Part shown: piece by piece, positions 42,969 through 52,227 of the stretch | Position numbering within the stretch: position 1 is the first letter of the stretch | How the letters are laid out: every line of letters starts with the position of its first letter | Source of the DNA: Roseivirga echinicomitans | GTDB lineage: Bacteria; Bacteroidota; Bacteroidia; Cytophagales; Cyclobacteriaceae | Direction: 5' to 3' | NCBI RefSeq assembly: GCF_001592935.1 | Contig: NZ_LRDB01000051.1 | Location: forward strand, 1-64,000 | Length of the DNA: 64,000 nt | The notes under the pieces: model-generated | The model's database searches: none | What the model saw: the letters and a program-made list of their open reading frames with translations, nothing else | What the model was told of the DNA's origin: nothing | Position numbers and translations under genes: made by a program

Positions 42969-43658
42969 ATGGAAAAAGCACTCATCATATCTCATGTAAC
43001 AGCAGGAATTACCACTTTGCTTTCAGGTATTTTGGCCGCTTTCTTTGGAAGAAAAGGAGGGAAGATTCACCGCGATGCCGGAAAGGTTTTCTTTTGGTCA
43101 ATGGCTTGGATCTTCATCAGTGCAATCCTGATTGTGATCTTTGTGAGGTTCAATTTCTTCCTTACCATTATAGCAGTATTCAGTTTCTACATGACTTTTG
43201 CAGGCCAACGGGTGTTGAAGCTCAAAAAAACGCTTAAGCCATTGCCTGTAGATTGGATAGCGGCTTTTATTGCCATCGCTTTTGGCTTAACCCTTTTAGG
43301 CGCTGGAATTCGCTTTTTAGTCTTGAGCAACTTTTCGTCAACCATTGGTTACTTATCGGTTATTTTTGGCTTTTTTACGGCCAACACGGCTTGGCTCAAC
43401 ATCAAAGGGTTTAGAAATGCCAAACCCGATAAAATGTGGTGGTGGTTTGCTCATATGAATTTAATGGGAGGTGCTTTTATTGCCAGCATTACAGCGTTTC
43501 TAGTTCAAAATGGAGCTCTTTTTCAGGCCTTAGGAAATAAGGGTTGGCTACTTTGGGTCTTACCCGCTGCCATCGGTTCGCCATTAATTGCATATTATGC
43601 CAACCGTTACAGAAAACAATTCGGTGTTGGTAAATATGTCAACGCAGAGAAAGTATAA
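42969..43658 (+). CDS. DUF2306-like membrane protein
   Basis: A 229-aa polytopic membrane protein with about seven helices. The start ALIISHVTAGITTLLSGILAAFFGRKGGKIHRDAGKVFF-type region (segment GGKIHRDAGKVFFWSM) matches DUF2306 proteins, which carry conserved histidines and arginines at the membrane face, as does WWWFAHMNLMGGAFIASI. Function is unknown. It lies 19 bp before the sensor kinase gene in the same direction, so it may be part of that operon. Confidence 0.65.
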   Translation: MEKALIISHVTAGITTLLSGILAAFFGRKGGKIHRDAGKVFFWSMAWIFISAILIVIFVRFNFFLTIIAVFSFYMTFAGQRVLKLKKTLKPLPVDWIAAFIAIAFGLTLLGAGIRFLVLSNFSSTIGYLSVIFGFFTANTAWLNIKGFRNAKPDKMWWWFAHMNLMGGAFIASITAFLVQNGALFQALGNKGWLLWVLPAAIGSPLIAYYANRYRKQFGVGKYVNAEKV

Positions 43659-43677
43659 AATCAGTACTTTAGCCTAA

Positions 43678-44706
43678 ATGGGATATCTTAAAACAATCAA
43701 TTGGAAACGCGAGCTGAAGGAAACAGCACTTATCGCTTTGTTAGGTGGCCCATCAGTATACTTTTGGTGTACCAGCTGTTTTAATAATTGGGACGTTGCC
43801 CTTGCCTCAATGATAGTTTCGGCTGTTCAATGGATCTTACTTTGGCAGGGTAATGCACATGTTTCCACCTATCTCTCCTATAAAATTCCATGGTTAGAAA
43901 ACCCAAGTAAGCGATTCCTTTTGGGGGTAGTGGGGGTAATTGTGTATACCCCATTGGCAGTTTATTCGCTGTACTTGGTATTGAAATATGGCTTCGATAT
44001 TGATATGGGGGATATTAAATGGACCTTATTAATCTCTGTCGGAATTACCTTTGTTATTTCTTTTTTCCTGAATTCGGTTGAATTTTTAAAGAACTGGAAG
44101 AAGGCCAGCTTGGATGCGGAAAGGCTGAAAAAGGAGCAGATGGAGGCCAAATATGAAACGCTCAAAAATCAAGTCAACCCACACTTTTTGTTCAATAGTT
44201 TGAATGCGCTTACCAACTTGGTGTATGAAGATCAGGACCAAGCGGCCAAGTTTATTCGTGAGCTTTCGAAAGTGTATCGTTATGTTTTAGATACACGGGC
44301 ACAAGAAGTAGTCAGTCTTCAAACCGAAATGGAGTTTGTCAACTCTTACCTCTTTCTACAGAAAATAAGGTTTGATGAAAAACTTCAACTCAATATAAGT
44401 ATCGAAGGATTTGAGCAGAAAATGTTACCGCCTATGGCCGTTCAAATGCTTTTAGAGAATGCCATAAAGCACAATATAATTGCAGAAGAAGAGCCACTTA
44501 CGATTCATATTGAAATTGAGAATGGAGAAAAGTTAGTGATTCGAAACAACCTTCAGAAAAAGAATATTCCGTTGGAGGAGAGCTCAGGAATGGGGCTTTC
44601 GAATATTAAATCTAGGTATGAATTCTTGAGCCCTATACGTGTGGAGGTGATTGATGGGCCGAGCGAATTTATTGTGAAACTTCCATTATTAGCCTTTGAG
44701 AAATGA
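43678..44706 (+). CDS. Sensor histidine kinase, LytS/YehU type
   Basis: A 342-aa kinase. The N-terminal 135 residues carry about four transmembrane helices and no large sensor domain. A short coiled segment (LDAERLKKEQMEAKYETLKN) leads to the His_kinase domain NQVNPHFLFNSLNALTNL with the phosphorylated His169. The ATPase part has MLLENAIKHN and SSGMGLSNIKSRYEFL. It overlaps the response regulator by 4 bp. This is the standard LytTR-paired kinase of Bacteroidota, sensing an unknown membrane or envelope cue. Confidence 0.92.
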   Translation: MGYLKTINWKRELKETALIALLGGPSVYFWCTSCFNNWDVALASMIVSAVQWILLWQGNAHVSTYLSYKIPWLENPSKRFLLGVVGVIVYTPLAVYSLYLVLKYGFDIDMGDIKWTLLISVGITFVISFFLNSVEFLKNWKKASLDAERLKKEQMEAKYETLKNQVNPHFLFNSLNALTNLVYEDQDQAAKFIRELSKVYRYVLDTRAQEVVSLQTEMEFVNSYLFLQKIRFDEKLQLNISIEGFEQKMLPPMAVQMLLENAIKHNIIAEEEPLTIHIEIENGEKLVIRNNLQKKNIPLEESSGMGLSNIKSRYEFLSPIRVEVIDGPSEFIVKLPLLAFEK

Positions 44707-45473
44707 AAGTACTGATTGTTGAAGATGAGTCGATGGCGGCCAAAAGATTGGCTAGCTTATTAGAGAAAATTAATCCAGAAATTGAAATACTTGCCAAACT
44801 GGATTCGGTAAAACGAACGGTGAACTGGCTAAAAGAAAACCCCCAACCCGATCTTCTGTTCTTCGATATTCAACTGGCAGATGGACTCAGTTTCGAAATT
44901 CTGGAGCAAGTAGAAGTTTCTTCACCCATCATTTTTACCACCGCTTTTGACGAATACGCTATTCAAGCGTTTAAGGTAAATAGCATTGATTACTTACTGA
45001 AACCCATCGACCCAGAAGATTTAGAAAACGCTTTAGAAAAGTATGAAGCCAGATTTAAGCCCAGCGCACCTGTGCAAAAATCAGGAATGGACATGATGCT
45101 GATTCAGCAAGCGATGCAAATGCTGACAAAGCAATATAAGGAACGCTTTGTAGTCAAAATTGGAGAGCATATTCACACCATTCCAACAGCCGAAACAGCT
45201 TACTTTTTCAGCCAAGAAAAGGCCACTTACCTTCAAACCACAGAGAAGAACCGCTACATCATCGACTATACCATGGAACAAGTGGAACAGTTGGTTGACC
45301 CACAGAAATTCTTCCGCATTAACCGCAAATACTTGGTCTCACTAGAGGCGGTAAAGGACATTATTACCTACTCCAATTCTCGTCTCCGACTTATTTTAAT
45401 TCATTCAGACGAAACCGATGCGATTGTAAGTCGAGACAAGGTGCAAGATTTTAAAAAGTGGCTCGACCGCTAA
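44703..45473 (+). CDS. LytTR response regulator
   Basis: A 256-aa regulator. The receiver domain has EDE near the start, phospho-acceptor Asp55 in LLFFDIQLADG, and the conserved Lys in YLLKPIDPEDL. A linker leads to a LytTR DNA-binding domain (about 150-256): FVVKIGEHIHTIP, TAYFFSQEKATYLQT, FFRINRKYLVSLEAV. LytTR proteins bind direct repeats about 21 bp apart. Such repeats occur at 42142-42172, and a weaker pair lies at about 39516-39546, both upstream in this window. Confidence 0.93.
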   Translation: MKVLIVEDESMAAKRLASLLEKINPEIEILAKLDSVKRTVNWLKENPQPDLLFFDIQLADGLSFEILEQVEVSSPIIFTTAFDEYAIQAFKVNSIDYLLKPIDPEDLENALEKYEARFKPSAPVQKSGMDMMLIQQAMQMLTKQYKERFVVKIGEHIHTIPTAETAYFFSQEKATYLQTTEKNRYIIDYTMEQVEQLVDPQKFFRINRKYLVSLEAVKDIITYSNSRLRLILIHSDETDAIVSRDKVQDFKKWLDR

Positions 45474-45497
45474 TGTCTTTTTACCGTATATTCGGGC

Positions 45498-46211
45498 ATG
45501 CGTATTCTATTATTCTCATTTCTAATTGTTCTTTCGGCTTCTCTTAGCGCTCAAAACCTAAAAGGAAATTGGCTTTTGGCTTACATCAAGGCGATTCCGC
45601 CAGAAATGGAGATGGGTGAATTGAAATACAGTGAAGATGGTTTTGGTGATGAAAAAGCCTTTGTTGAGCCGGGCTTAATGCTTTTGACAGTTTTGTCAGA
45701 GACTAAAGCAGAGAGTTTTTACTCAGATGTAAAAGAGAGTTGGACAGTGTTCAATGATGGAGCCAAAGTGAGGTTGGAATCATTGCAAGACACCCTTTAT
45801 GGAAGCGTCAACAAAGAAGGAATGCTGGTGCTAAAATCTACCATTGATGAAAACCCAACGACTGATTATTTCTTTGCACATTATTCCCCAGAAGCCGCTC
45901 CAGTAGAACTGTCAAATACTTCTTGGAAAGGCAACGGAAACTCTGGTTTCTTCCAGAATAAAACTTTTGAATTCAGGGCCAATGAACAACTCTTTATTTG
46001 GGATAATGGCAAGCGAGAAGAGCGAGAGTTTTATATTCATGAATTGGGCAATTTCTGGGCAATCGAGTTTTCTTCAGAAATACTTACTTCAGGTTTTGGC
46101 ATGATCTACATTGAAAAAGGGAGTGGTAAAACACTTTCGGGAGTTGCCTATTTGAGTTTAGAAGAGGATAAACTGCCTGTCAGGTCACAAGTGAGCTTTA
46201 CTAAGCTATAA
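45498..46211 (+). CDS. Secreted hypothetical protein
   Basis: A 237-aa protein with a signal peptide ending in SAQ (residue 19). It begins LKGNWLLAYIKAIPP, has a repeated WKGNGNSGFF-type motif in the second half, and is beta-rich throughout. The two halves (LKGNWLLAYI and SNTSWKGNGN starts) may be related lipocalin-like domains. It starts 24 bp after the LytTR regulator and is probably in its operon. No family is recognised. Confidence 0.55.
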   Translation: MRILLFSFLIVLSASLSAQNLKGNWLLAYIKAIPPEMEMGELKYSEDGFGDEKAFVEPGLMLLTVLSETKAESFYSDVKESWTVFNDGAKVRLESLQDTLYGSVNKEGMLVLKSTIDENPTTDYFFAHYSPEAAPVELSNTSWKGNGNSGFFQNKTFEFRANEQLFIWDNGKREEREFYIHELGNFWAIEFSSEILTSGFGMIYIEKGSGKTLSGVAYLSLEEDKLPVRSQVSFTKL

Positions 46212-46321
46212 ACTCCGGTTGAACCCACTCTAAATCATTGGTTTTTAGAGACTAAATCACCAAAGTAAATCTTTGAGCTAATGTTAAAGCGAAGGTTTTC
46301 TCCACTACCTTCGCAGCCCTT

Positions 46322-46930
46322 ATGTCAATCGTCAGAAAAGTAAAATCGGTAGAAAAGATTTTTGCCGCCCTTGAGCAAGAAATGAACACCCTGCGCGATA
46401 ATAGCGGGCTTCATTGTGTTTCTGGCTGTGGTAAATGCTGCTTCAAGGCCGATATTGAGGCAACTCCTCTAGAGTTTCTTCCCTATGCTTTTCACCTTTT
46501 TCTGACCAAACGCATTGATGAATTTTATCAGAATCTGCTGACGAATGAAAGTTCAATGTGTACGCTATTCAATCCTGTGAAAGATTCTCTAGACAAAGGA
46601 GGTTGCTCGCAATACGCTTACCGCGGCTTAATTTGTCGTCTTTTTGGTTATTCCGCTACACGCGATAAAAACGGAAAGGCTCAGTTTATTACCTGTAAAC
46701 TAATGAAGGCAGGGCAGGCAGATACCATTGCCAAAATTGAGAAAGACATAGAAGACGGTATTCCTGCACCAATGATGAGCGATTACTATTTTAGACTCCG
46801 TAGCATCGATACTGAACTAGGCACGAAAATGATGCCCATTAATCAGGCCATTCGTCAAGCGATGGAAGTCGTGATGAGTTATTATGCCTACCGTAAACCA
46901 CCAGCGGGTTACGGGAAATTGAGTGCTTAA
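46322..46930 (+). CDS. YkgJ family cysteine cluster protein
   Basis: A 202-aa cytoplasmic protein with a CxxxCxxCC-type cluster near residue 37 (CVSGCGKCCF), then GGCSQYAYRGLICRLFGY and FITCKLM. The eight or so cysteines match the YkgJ/UPF0153 family, thought to bind zinc or an iron-sulfur cluster. The biochemical role is unknown. It stands alone, and the next gene is the arginine operon 330 bp downstream. Confidence 0.8.
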   Translation: MSIVRKVKSVEKIFAALEQEMNTLRDNSGLHCVSGCGKCCFKADIEATPLEFLPYAFHLFLTKRIDEFYQNLLTNESSMCTLFNPVKDSLDKGGCSQYAYRGLICRLFGYSATRDKNGKAQFITCKLMKAGQADTIAKIEKDIEDGIPAPMMSDYYFRLRSIDTELGTKMMPINQAIRQAMEVVMSYYAYRKPPAGYGKLSA

Positions 46931-47262
46931 TTGGTTTAAAGTCAATAGAGCCTGTTCTATTTTTTAAATTCCTGAATAAAACCGTTGTCCATTCCAAACT
47001 TTTGATTTCCTTTGTCCCTCATTTCAGAATGAAGAACGAAGCGAACATATCACCAGCCATAAACATGACACTCCCAGTGTCTGAGGTTGCTGTGTATACA
47101 CCTAAGTTTTTTAGGCGCTAGTCGCCTCATATATATAGACTACCTATGCGGTAGTCAAGTCCCCAATATTACCTATATTCTTTTCTAAATTTTAAATCAT
47201 ATTTCCTTTTGGGATTTCTGAAAACATTAAGTCGTTTTCATGGTCCAGAATTAATAGTGAAA
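46931..47262. other. Gene-free stretch before the arginine operon
   Basis: About 330 bp without a credible gene. It contains GTGTATACAC near 47092, two closely spaced hairpins at 47113-47156, and an AT-rich tail with several TATATT-like runs. The operon promoter should be here, but no single -33/-7 pair stands out. Confidence 0.45.
47113..47156 (+). promoter_or_regulatory. Two hairpins in the arginine-operon upstream region
   Basis: AGGCG/CGCCT (47113-47117, 47123-47127, loop CTAGT) and GACTACC/GGTAGTC (47138-47144, 47150-47156, loop TATGC), separated by ATATATA. They lie 107 bp before the GNAT ATG. They could be an RNA leader element, a remnant terminator or operators; the sequence alone does not decide. 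Confidence 0.45.
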
Positions 47263-47943
47263 ATGGAATCAACAAAGTTCATAATTAGGGTAGCCACAGA
47301 AGAGGATACCCGCTTTACAGAAGATATTATTGAAGAAATTGCCAATTCAGCCAAAATTAGAGGTACTGGAATTGCGCGAAGAACTCCCGAATATGTAGCC
47401 CTAAAAATGCGTGAAGGCAAAGCTGTTGTGGCGGTCACCGAAGCGGGCGAGTGGGCAGGTTTCTGCTACATCGAGGTGTGGAGTCATGAGAAGTTCGTGG
47501 CCAATTCGGGTCTCATTGTTGCGAATAAATTTCGTGGTCTTGGATTATCTAAACGAATAAAAGCAGCTGTATTTAGACTGTCAAGAAAGAAGTACCCAAC
47601 AGCAAAAATCTTCGGGCTTACTACAGGTGCAGCGGTGCTGAAAATCAACTCCGAACTGGGTTATAAACCCGTGGTGTATTCTGAATTGACCCAAGACGAA
47701 GATTTCTGGAAGGGCTGTCAAAGCTGTGTCAATTATGAGATATTAAAAGCCAAAAACAGGTCAAACTGTATCTGTACAGCCATGCTGTTTAATCCAGTGT
47801 GGGAGAAAAACGTAAAGCCTAAAAGAACCCAGTGGGTGGAACGCGAGTTGGATAAGGACTTCAGCTTGTTTGAACGTTGGGTAAATTTTAAGAAGAATAT
47901 TTTGTTGAAGGCAGAAGCCAAAAGAAAGAAAAATGATGAATAA
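47263..47943 (+). CDS. GNAT acyltransferase at the head of the arginine operon
   Basis: A 226-aa GNAT-fold protein. The acyl-CoA-binding segment LIVANKFRGLGLSKRIKAAVF is clear, with IFGLTTGAAVLKINSELGY after it. A C-terminal extension (SCVNYEILKAKNRSNCICTAMLF) has four cysteines. A gene of this type leads argG clusters in many Bacteroidota and is the natural candidate for the first step, acylating glutamate. Given the transcarbamylase signature below, the donor may be succinyl-CoA. The ATG at 47263 is chosen over a TTG at 47209. It overlaps argG by 11 bp. Confidence 0.8.
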   Translation: MESTKFIIRVATEEDTRFTEDIIEEIANSAKIRGTGIARRTPEYVALKMREGKAVVAVTEAGEWAGFCYIEVWSHEKFVANSGLIVANKFRGLGLSKRIKAAVFRLSRKKYPTAKIFGLTTGAAVLKINSELGYKPVVYSELTQDEDFWKGCQSCVNYEILKAKNRSNCICTAMLFNPVWEKNVKPKRTQWVERELDKDFSLFERWVNFKKNILLKAEAKRKKNDE

Positions 47944-49135
47944 GAAGAAAGTAGTTTTAGCCTATAGCGGAGGGCTCGACACCTCTTATTGTGTAAAATA
48001 TTTAAGTGAAGAACGTGGCTTAGAAATTCATTCGGTGTTGGTGAATACGGGCGGTTTTTCTCAGAAGGAGCTAGACGAAGTGGAAAAGCGCGCCTATGCA
48101 ATGGGGGTGACTAGCCATAAAACGATCGAAGAAACTTCGAACTACTATTCAAGCGTAATTAAGTACTTGATTTTTGGCAACGTGCTGAAAAACAGTACTT
48201 ATCCACTGTCTGTAAGTGCCGAAAGGGTAAGTCAGGCCATGGCCATTGCTAAGTATGCTAAAACACTCAATCCTGAATATATAGCGCACGGTAGTACAGG
48301 TGCAGGTAATGACCAAGTGCGTTTCGATATGATTTTCCAAACCTATTTACCGGACGCGGAAATCATTACACCTATACGGGATATGAGGCTTTCGAGGGAA
48401 GAAGAGATCGCCTATTTGCAATCGAAAGGTGTAGATATGGACTTTTCAAAATCTGCTTACTCAATCAATAAGGGGCTTTGGGGAACATCTGTTGGAGGTA
48501 AAGAAACCTTAAGTTCTAAAGGTTATTTACCTGAAGAAGCTTGGCCAACCCAAGTGACCAAAACGGTTGAAGAGGATTTAGAACTTGGCTTTGTAAAAGG
48601 TGAATTGAAGTCAATTAACGGGAAAGAGTTTACGCATTCATTTGAAGCTATTCAGGCTTTAGAGAAAATAGCAGCACCATTTGGCATAGGTCGCGATATT
48701 CATGTAGGCGATACCATTATTGGAATCAAAGGAAGGGTGGGGTTTGAAGCTTCGGCTGCCATTCTTACCATCAAGGCACATCAGGCTTTGGAAAAACACA
48801 TTTTGACCAAATGGCAGATTTACTGGAAAGACCAAGTGGCCGCTTTTTATGGCAACTGGCTGCACGAAGGACAGTTTATGGACCCTGTAATGCGCGATTT
48901 GGAAAGCATGATGGAAAGCAGTCAGAAATTTGTGACAGGCAAGGCGTTTTTCAAGCTTTTGCCTTACCGCTATCAATTGATCGGAATCGAATCTGAGCAT
49001 GATCTGATGTCGGCCAAGTTTGGCAACTACGGAGAAATGAACAATGCTTGGACGGGTGATGACGTAAAAGGCTTCGCTAAGATTTTCGGTAACCAAAGTG
49101 CCATTTACCACCAAGTAAATCAAGAAAATGATTAG
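47933..49135 (+). CDS. argG: Argininosuccinate synthase
   Basis: ArgG joins citrulline and aspartate with ATP. It has 400 aa, the normal length. The N-type ATP pyrophosphatase motif VLAYSGGLDTSYCVKYL opens the protein, and STGAGNDQVRFDM, AYSINKGLWGTSVGG and the closing region with RYQLIGIESEHDLM agree with the family. A second ATG lies at 47936 and either could start. It overlaps the GNAT gene and argC by a few bases, pointing to a tight operon. The argH gene, needed for the next step, is not in the window. Confidence 0.96.
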   Translation: MMNKKKVVLAYSGGLDTSYCVKYLSEERGLEIHSVLVNTGGFSQKELDEVEKRAYAMGVTSHKTIEETSNYYSSVIKYLIFGNVLKNSTYPLSVSAERVSQAMAIAKYAKTLNPEYIAHGSTGAGNDQVRFDMIFQTYLPDAEIITPIRDMRLSREEEIAYLQSKGVDMDFSKSAYSINKGLWGTSVGGKETLSSKGYLPEEAWPTQVTKTVEEDLELGFVKGELKSINGKEFTHSFEAIQALEKIAAPFGIGRDIHVGDTIIGIKGRVGFEASAAILTIKAHQALEKHILTKWQIYWKDQVAAFYGNWLHEGQFMDPVMRDLESMMESSQKFVTGKAFFKLLPYRYQLIGIESEHDLMSAKFGNYGEMNNAWTGDDVKGFAKIFGNQSAIYHQVNQEND

Positions 49136-50081
49136 AGCAGGAATAGTTGGAGCAGCAGGCTACACAGGAGGCGAGTTGCTGCGTTTACTGATTCATCACC
49201 CTCAGGTGGACGTCAGTTTTGCGCATAGCCGAAGTCAGGTAGGTTTGCCAATTCACAATGTGCATACCGATCTTTTGGGAGACAGCGAACTGAACTTTAC
49301 GGATCAGATCCATTTCGATATTGACCTGCTTTTTCTTTGCATGGGGCATGGCGCTTCTTCAGAATTTATGAAGGAGAATCAAGTGCCAGGCACTGTCAAG
49401 ATTATTGACTTGAGCCATGATTTTAGAATGAGTAATGAGGCCGTTTATGGCTTGCCAGAACTCAATCGTGATGAAATTAAGAATGCCCGTTTCTTGGCCA
49501 ATCCTGGTTGTTTCGCTACTGCCATCCAATTGGCGTTGCTGCCTTTGGCCTATAACGGAATGTTAAGAGAGGTACACCTTTCAGGCATGACGGGCTCGAC
49601 AGGTGCAGGTGTTCAACCTTCTGCCAGTACGCATTTTAGCTGGCGCGACAGCAATGTTTCGGCTTACAAAGTCTTCACCCACCAACATATGGAGGAGACA
49701 GGAAAAAGCCTTCAACAACTTCAACCTTGGTTCGATAAACCGATCAACTTTGTGCCTTATAGAGGAAACTTTACTAGAGGCATTTTTGTGACAGCTTATC
49801 AGCATTGCGAGTGGCCATTGGAAGAAGCAATTCAGGTGTATAAAGAATATTATGAAGACCATCCGTTTACTTGGGTAAGCGATGTGGCCATTGATGTGAA
49901 GCAAGTGGTGAATACCAATAAATGTGTGCTTCATCTTGAAAAACATGGCAGCTATTTGGTAATCCATTCTGCCATTGATAACCTACTAAAAGGTGCTAGT
50001 GGTCAGGCCGTACAGAACATGAATTTGATGTTTGGCTTTCCTGAAAAACTAGGTTTAAACCTAAAACCAAGTGCTTTTTAA
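49128..50081 (+). CDS. argC: N-acyl-gamma-glutamyl-phosphate reductase
   Basis: ArgC reduces the acylglutamyl phosphate made by ArgB, with NADPH. It has 317 aa. The nucleotide motif GIVGAAGYTGGELLRLL opens the protein, the catalytic Cys128 is in LANPGCFATA, and GSTGAGVQPSASTHFSWR and PYRGNFTRGIFVT are present. It belongs to the shorter ArgC type. The natural substrate here may carry an N-succinyl rather than an N-acetyl group. It overlaps argG by 8 bp. Confidence 0.95.
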   Translation: MIRAGIVGAAGYTGGELLRLLIHHPQVDVSFAHSRSQVGLPIHNVHTDLLGDSELNFTDQIHFDIDLLFLCMGHGASSEFMKENQVPGTVKIIDLSHDFRMSNEAVYGLPELNRDEIKNARFLANPGCFATAIQLALLPLAYNGMLREVHLSGMTGSTGAGVQPSASTHFSWRDSNVSAYKVFTHQHMEETGKSLQQLQPWFDKPINFVPYRGNFTRGIFVTAYQHCEWPLEEAIQVYKEYYEDHPFTWVSDVAIDVKQVVNTNKCVLHLEKHGSYLVIHSAIDNLLKGASGQAVQNMNLMFGFPEKLGLNLKPSAF

Positions 50082-50090
50082 TTGATAACT

Positions 50091-51218
50091 ATGAAATTAT
50101 TTGATGTTTATCCCCTTTACCCAATTGAGCCTGTGCGTGCGCTTGGAGCTAAACTTTGGGATAAGGAAGGGAAAGAGTATTTGGATTTATATGGTGGCCA
50201 TGCGGTTATTTCCATTGGCCATACCCACCCGCATTATGTGAAACGAATTACAGATCAATTATCTAAAATTGGTTTCTATTCCAATGCGGTTCAAAATTCA
50301 CTTCAAGAAGAATTGGCCGAGGCCATGGGCCGAATTTCTGGCTACTACGACTACCAGTTTTTCATGTGTAGCTCTGGTGCCGAAGCCAATGAGAATGCAT
50401 TGAAATTGGCTTCATTCCATACTGGGAATCGTAAGATTATTGCAGTGGAAAATGCTTTTCATGGCAGAACTTCTGGAGCGGTTGCCGCAACAGATAACCC
50501 GAAAATCGTAGCGCCATTCAACAATGGTCACGAGGTGGTTTTTGTGCCTTTGAACGATTTGAAAGCATTGACTGAAGCTTTTGACGATGACGTAGCAGGT
50601 GTGATCATTGAAGGAATTCAGGGAGTCGCTGGTCTATATACACCGAGTGATGCCTTTTTAGCCAAAGCACGAGAATTGTGTGACAGCTATGAAGCCGTAT
50701 TAATTTTAGACGAAGTACAGTCAGGGACTGGAAGAACAGGTAAGTTTTTCGCTCACCAGCATTCTATAGTAAGGGCCGATATTATTACCATGGCGAAAGG
50801 AATGGGCAATGGTTTTCCAGTAGGCTGTGTTTTGATTTCACCAGAAATTGAGCCTTGGCATGGTATGTTGGGCACTACTTTCGGAGGAAATCATTTGGCT
50901 TGTGCCGCTTCGCTTGCGGTTTTGGAAGTGATAGAAGAAGAGCACTTGTTAAAGAATGCTGCTGAAATGGGCGTTTATCTCGAAACCGAATTGAAGAAAA
51001 TTAAAGAAGTGAAAGAAGTCCGAGGAAAGGGCTTAATGATCGGTGCCGAATTTGATTTTGATGTGGCCGCTTTGCGCAAAACATTGATTTTTGAATATGG
51101 CATTTTCACGGGTTCGGCTTCCAATAAAAACACGATTCGATTATTGCCACCGCTGAGCATTAGCAAGGCCGAACTGGATCAGTTTTTAGCTGCATTAAGT
51201 AAAGAATTAAACAAATAG
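50091..51218 (+). CDS. argD: Acylornithine aminotransferase
   Basis: ArgD transfers an amino group to the acyl-glutamate semialdehyde, giving acylornithine, with PLP. It has 375 aa. Visible are DLYGGHAVISIGHTHPHYV, CSSGAEANENALKLA, FHGRTSGA, LILDEVQSGTGRTG, the PLP lysine in TMAKGMGNGFPVG and GTTFGGNHLACAASLAV. A TTG at 50082 is in frame but the ATG at 50091 gives MKLFDVYPLYP, a good N-terminus. It lies 9 bp after argC. Confidence 0.94.
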   Translation: MKLFDVYPLYPIEPVRALGAKLWDKEGKEYLDLYGGHAVISIGHTHPHYVKRITDQLSKIGFYSNAVQNSLQEELAEAMGRISGYYDYQFFMCSSGAEANENALKLASFHTGNRKIIAVENAFHGRTSGAVAATDNPKIVAPFNNGHEVVFVPLNDLKALTEAFDDDVAGVIIEGIQGVAGLYTPSDAFLAKARELCDSYEAVLILDEVQSGTGRTGKFFAHQHSIVRADIITMAKGMGNGFPVGCVLISPEIEPWHGMLGTTFGGNHLACAASLAVLEVIEEEHLLKNAAEMGVYLETELKKIKEVKEVRGKGLMIGAEFDFDVAALRKTLIFEYGIFTGSASNKNTIRLLPPLSISKAELDQFLAALSKELNK

Positions 51219-51276
51219 GGGGTCAGAAAGACGCTCCCAAAATCCAGAAATTCATTTCTGTGACGAATTAGAAAGA

Positions 51277-52227
51277 ATGAAAAATTTCACTTCAGTAAAA
51301 GACGTACAAAACATTAATACATTGGTTGAAAAGGCTTTGTCGTTAAAGGAAAATCCTTTTCAAACCAAACTGGCCGAAGGCAAAAGAATCGGTTTGATTT
51401 TCTTCAACCCGAGTTTGAGGACGCGCTTGAGTTCACAAGTGGCAGCTCAAAATCTAGGAGCTCAGGCCATTGTGCTCGACATCGGGAAAGATGGCTGGGC
51501 ATTGGAGTTCGAGGATGGCGTGGTGATGAATGGCGATAAGGCCGAACACATTAAGGAAGCCGCAGCCGTGATGGGACGTTATTTCGATGTGTTGGGCGTG
51601 CGTACTTTTCCTGAACTGAAATCGAAAGAAGCGGACTATTCGGAAAAATTGCTGAATGCATTTATCAAATATGCGGGTGTGCCGATTGTGAGTTTAGAAA
51701 GCGGCACCAGACATCCATTACAGAGCTTGGCAGATTTGATTACGATCAAAGAGCAATGGACTGCAACCCGCAAACCCAAAGTAGTGCTGACTTGGGCACC
51801 ACACGTAAAAGCTTTGCCTCAAGCTGTTCCCAATTCTTTTGCGGAATGGATGGGAAAAGCTGAAGTTGATTTCAGTATTGCCAATCCAGAAGGCTATGAT
51901 TTAGCTGAAGAGTTTCGGCAAGGAATCTCGGTTTTTCATAACCAAGAAGCAGCGCTTAAAGGAGCTGATTTTGTGTATGTAAAGAACTGGTCGTCTTATG
52001 ATGACTATGGACAAATTTTATCTCAAGATGAAAGCTGGACGTTCGGTTCGAAGCAATTGAAATTGACTGATAACGCAAAAGTAATGCACTGTTTGCCTGT
52101 AAGAAGAGGCTTGGTAATTAAAGATGAAATTTTGGATGGCCCAAATGCCATTCACTTAGAACAAGCTGAAAACAGAGTTTACGCTGCTCAAGCGGTGTTT
52201 CATGAATTGTTAATGCCCCAGATTTAA
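51277..52227 (+). CDS. argF': N-acylornithine carbamoyltransferase, predicted N-succinylornithine type
   Basis: This enzyme carbamoylates an N-acylated ornithine. It has 316 aa. The carbamoyl phosphate loop is FFNPSLRTRLSSQ, with RHPLQSLADL, TWAPHVKALPQAVPNSFAEW and MHCLPVRRG. These place it with the AOTCase/SOTCase branch, not ordinary ornithine carbamoyltransferase. The selectivity residue is Glu92 in the Xanthomonas AOTCase and Pro90 in the Bacteroides fragilis SOTCase. Here it is Ala89 (NGDKAEH where SOTCase has DGDKPEH). Published mutants of that Glu to small residues favour succinylornithine, so a SOTCase is predicted. It sits mid-operon, 58 bp after argD. Confidence 0.9.
   Translation: MKNFTSVKDVQNINTLVEKALSLKENPFQTKLAEGKRIGLIFFNPSLRTRLSSQVAAQNLGAQAIVLDIGKDGWALEFEDGVVMNGDKAEHIKEAAAVMGRYFDVLGVRTFPELKSKEADYSEKLLNAFIKYAGVPIVSLESGTRHPLQSLADLITIKEQWTATRKPKVVLTWAPHVKALPQAVPNSFAEWMGKAEVDFSIANPEGYDLAEEFRQGISVFHNQEAALKGADFVYVKNWSSYDDYGQILSQDESWTFGSKQLKLTDNAKVMHCLPVRRGLVIKDEILDGPNAIHLEQAENRVYAAQAVFHELLMPQI

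Noticed and set aside
42923-43237. 104-aa plus-strand frame
   Set aside because: It overlaps the DUF2306-like gene in another frame and includes the preceding terminator.
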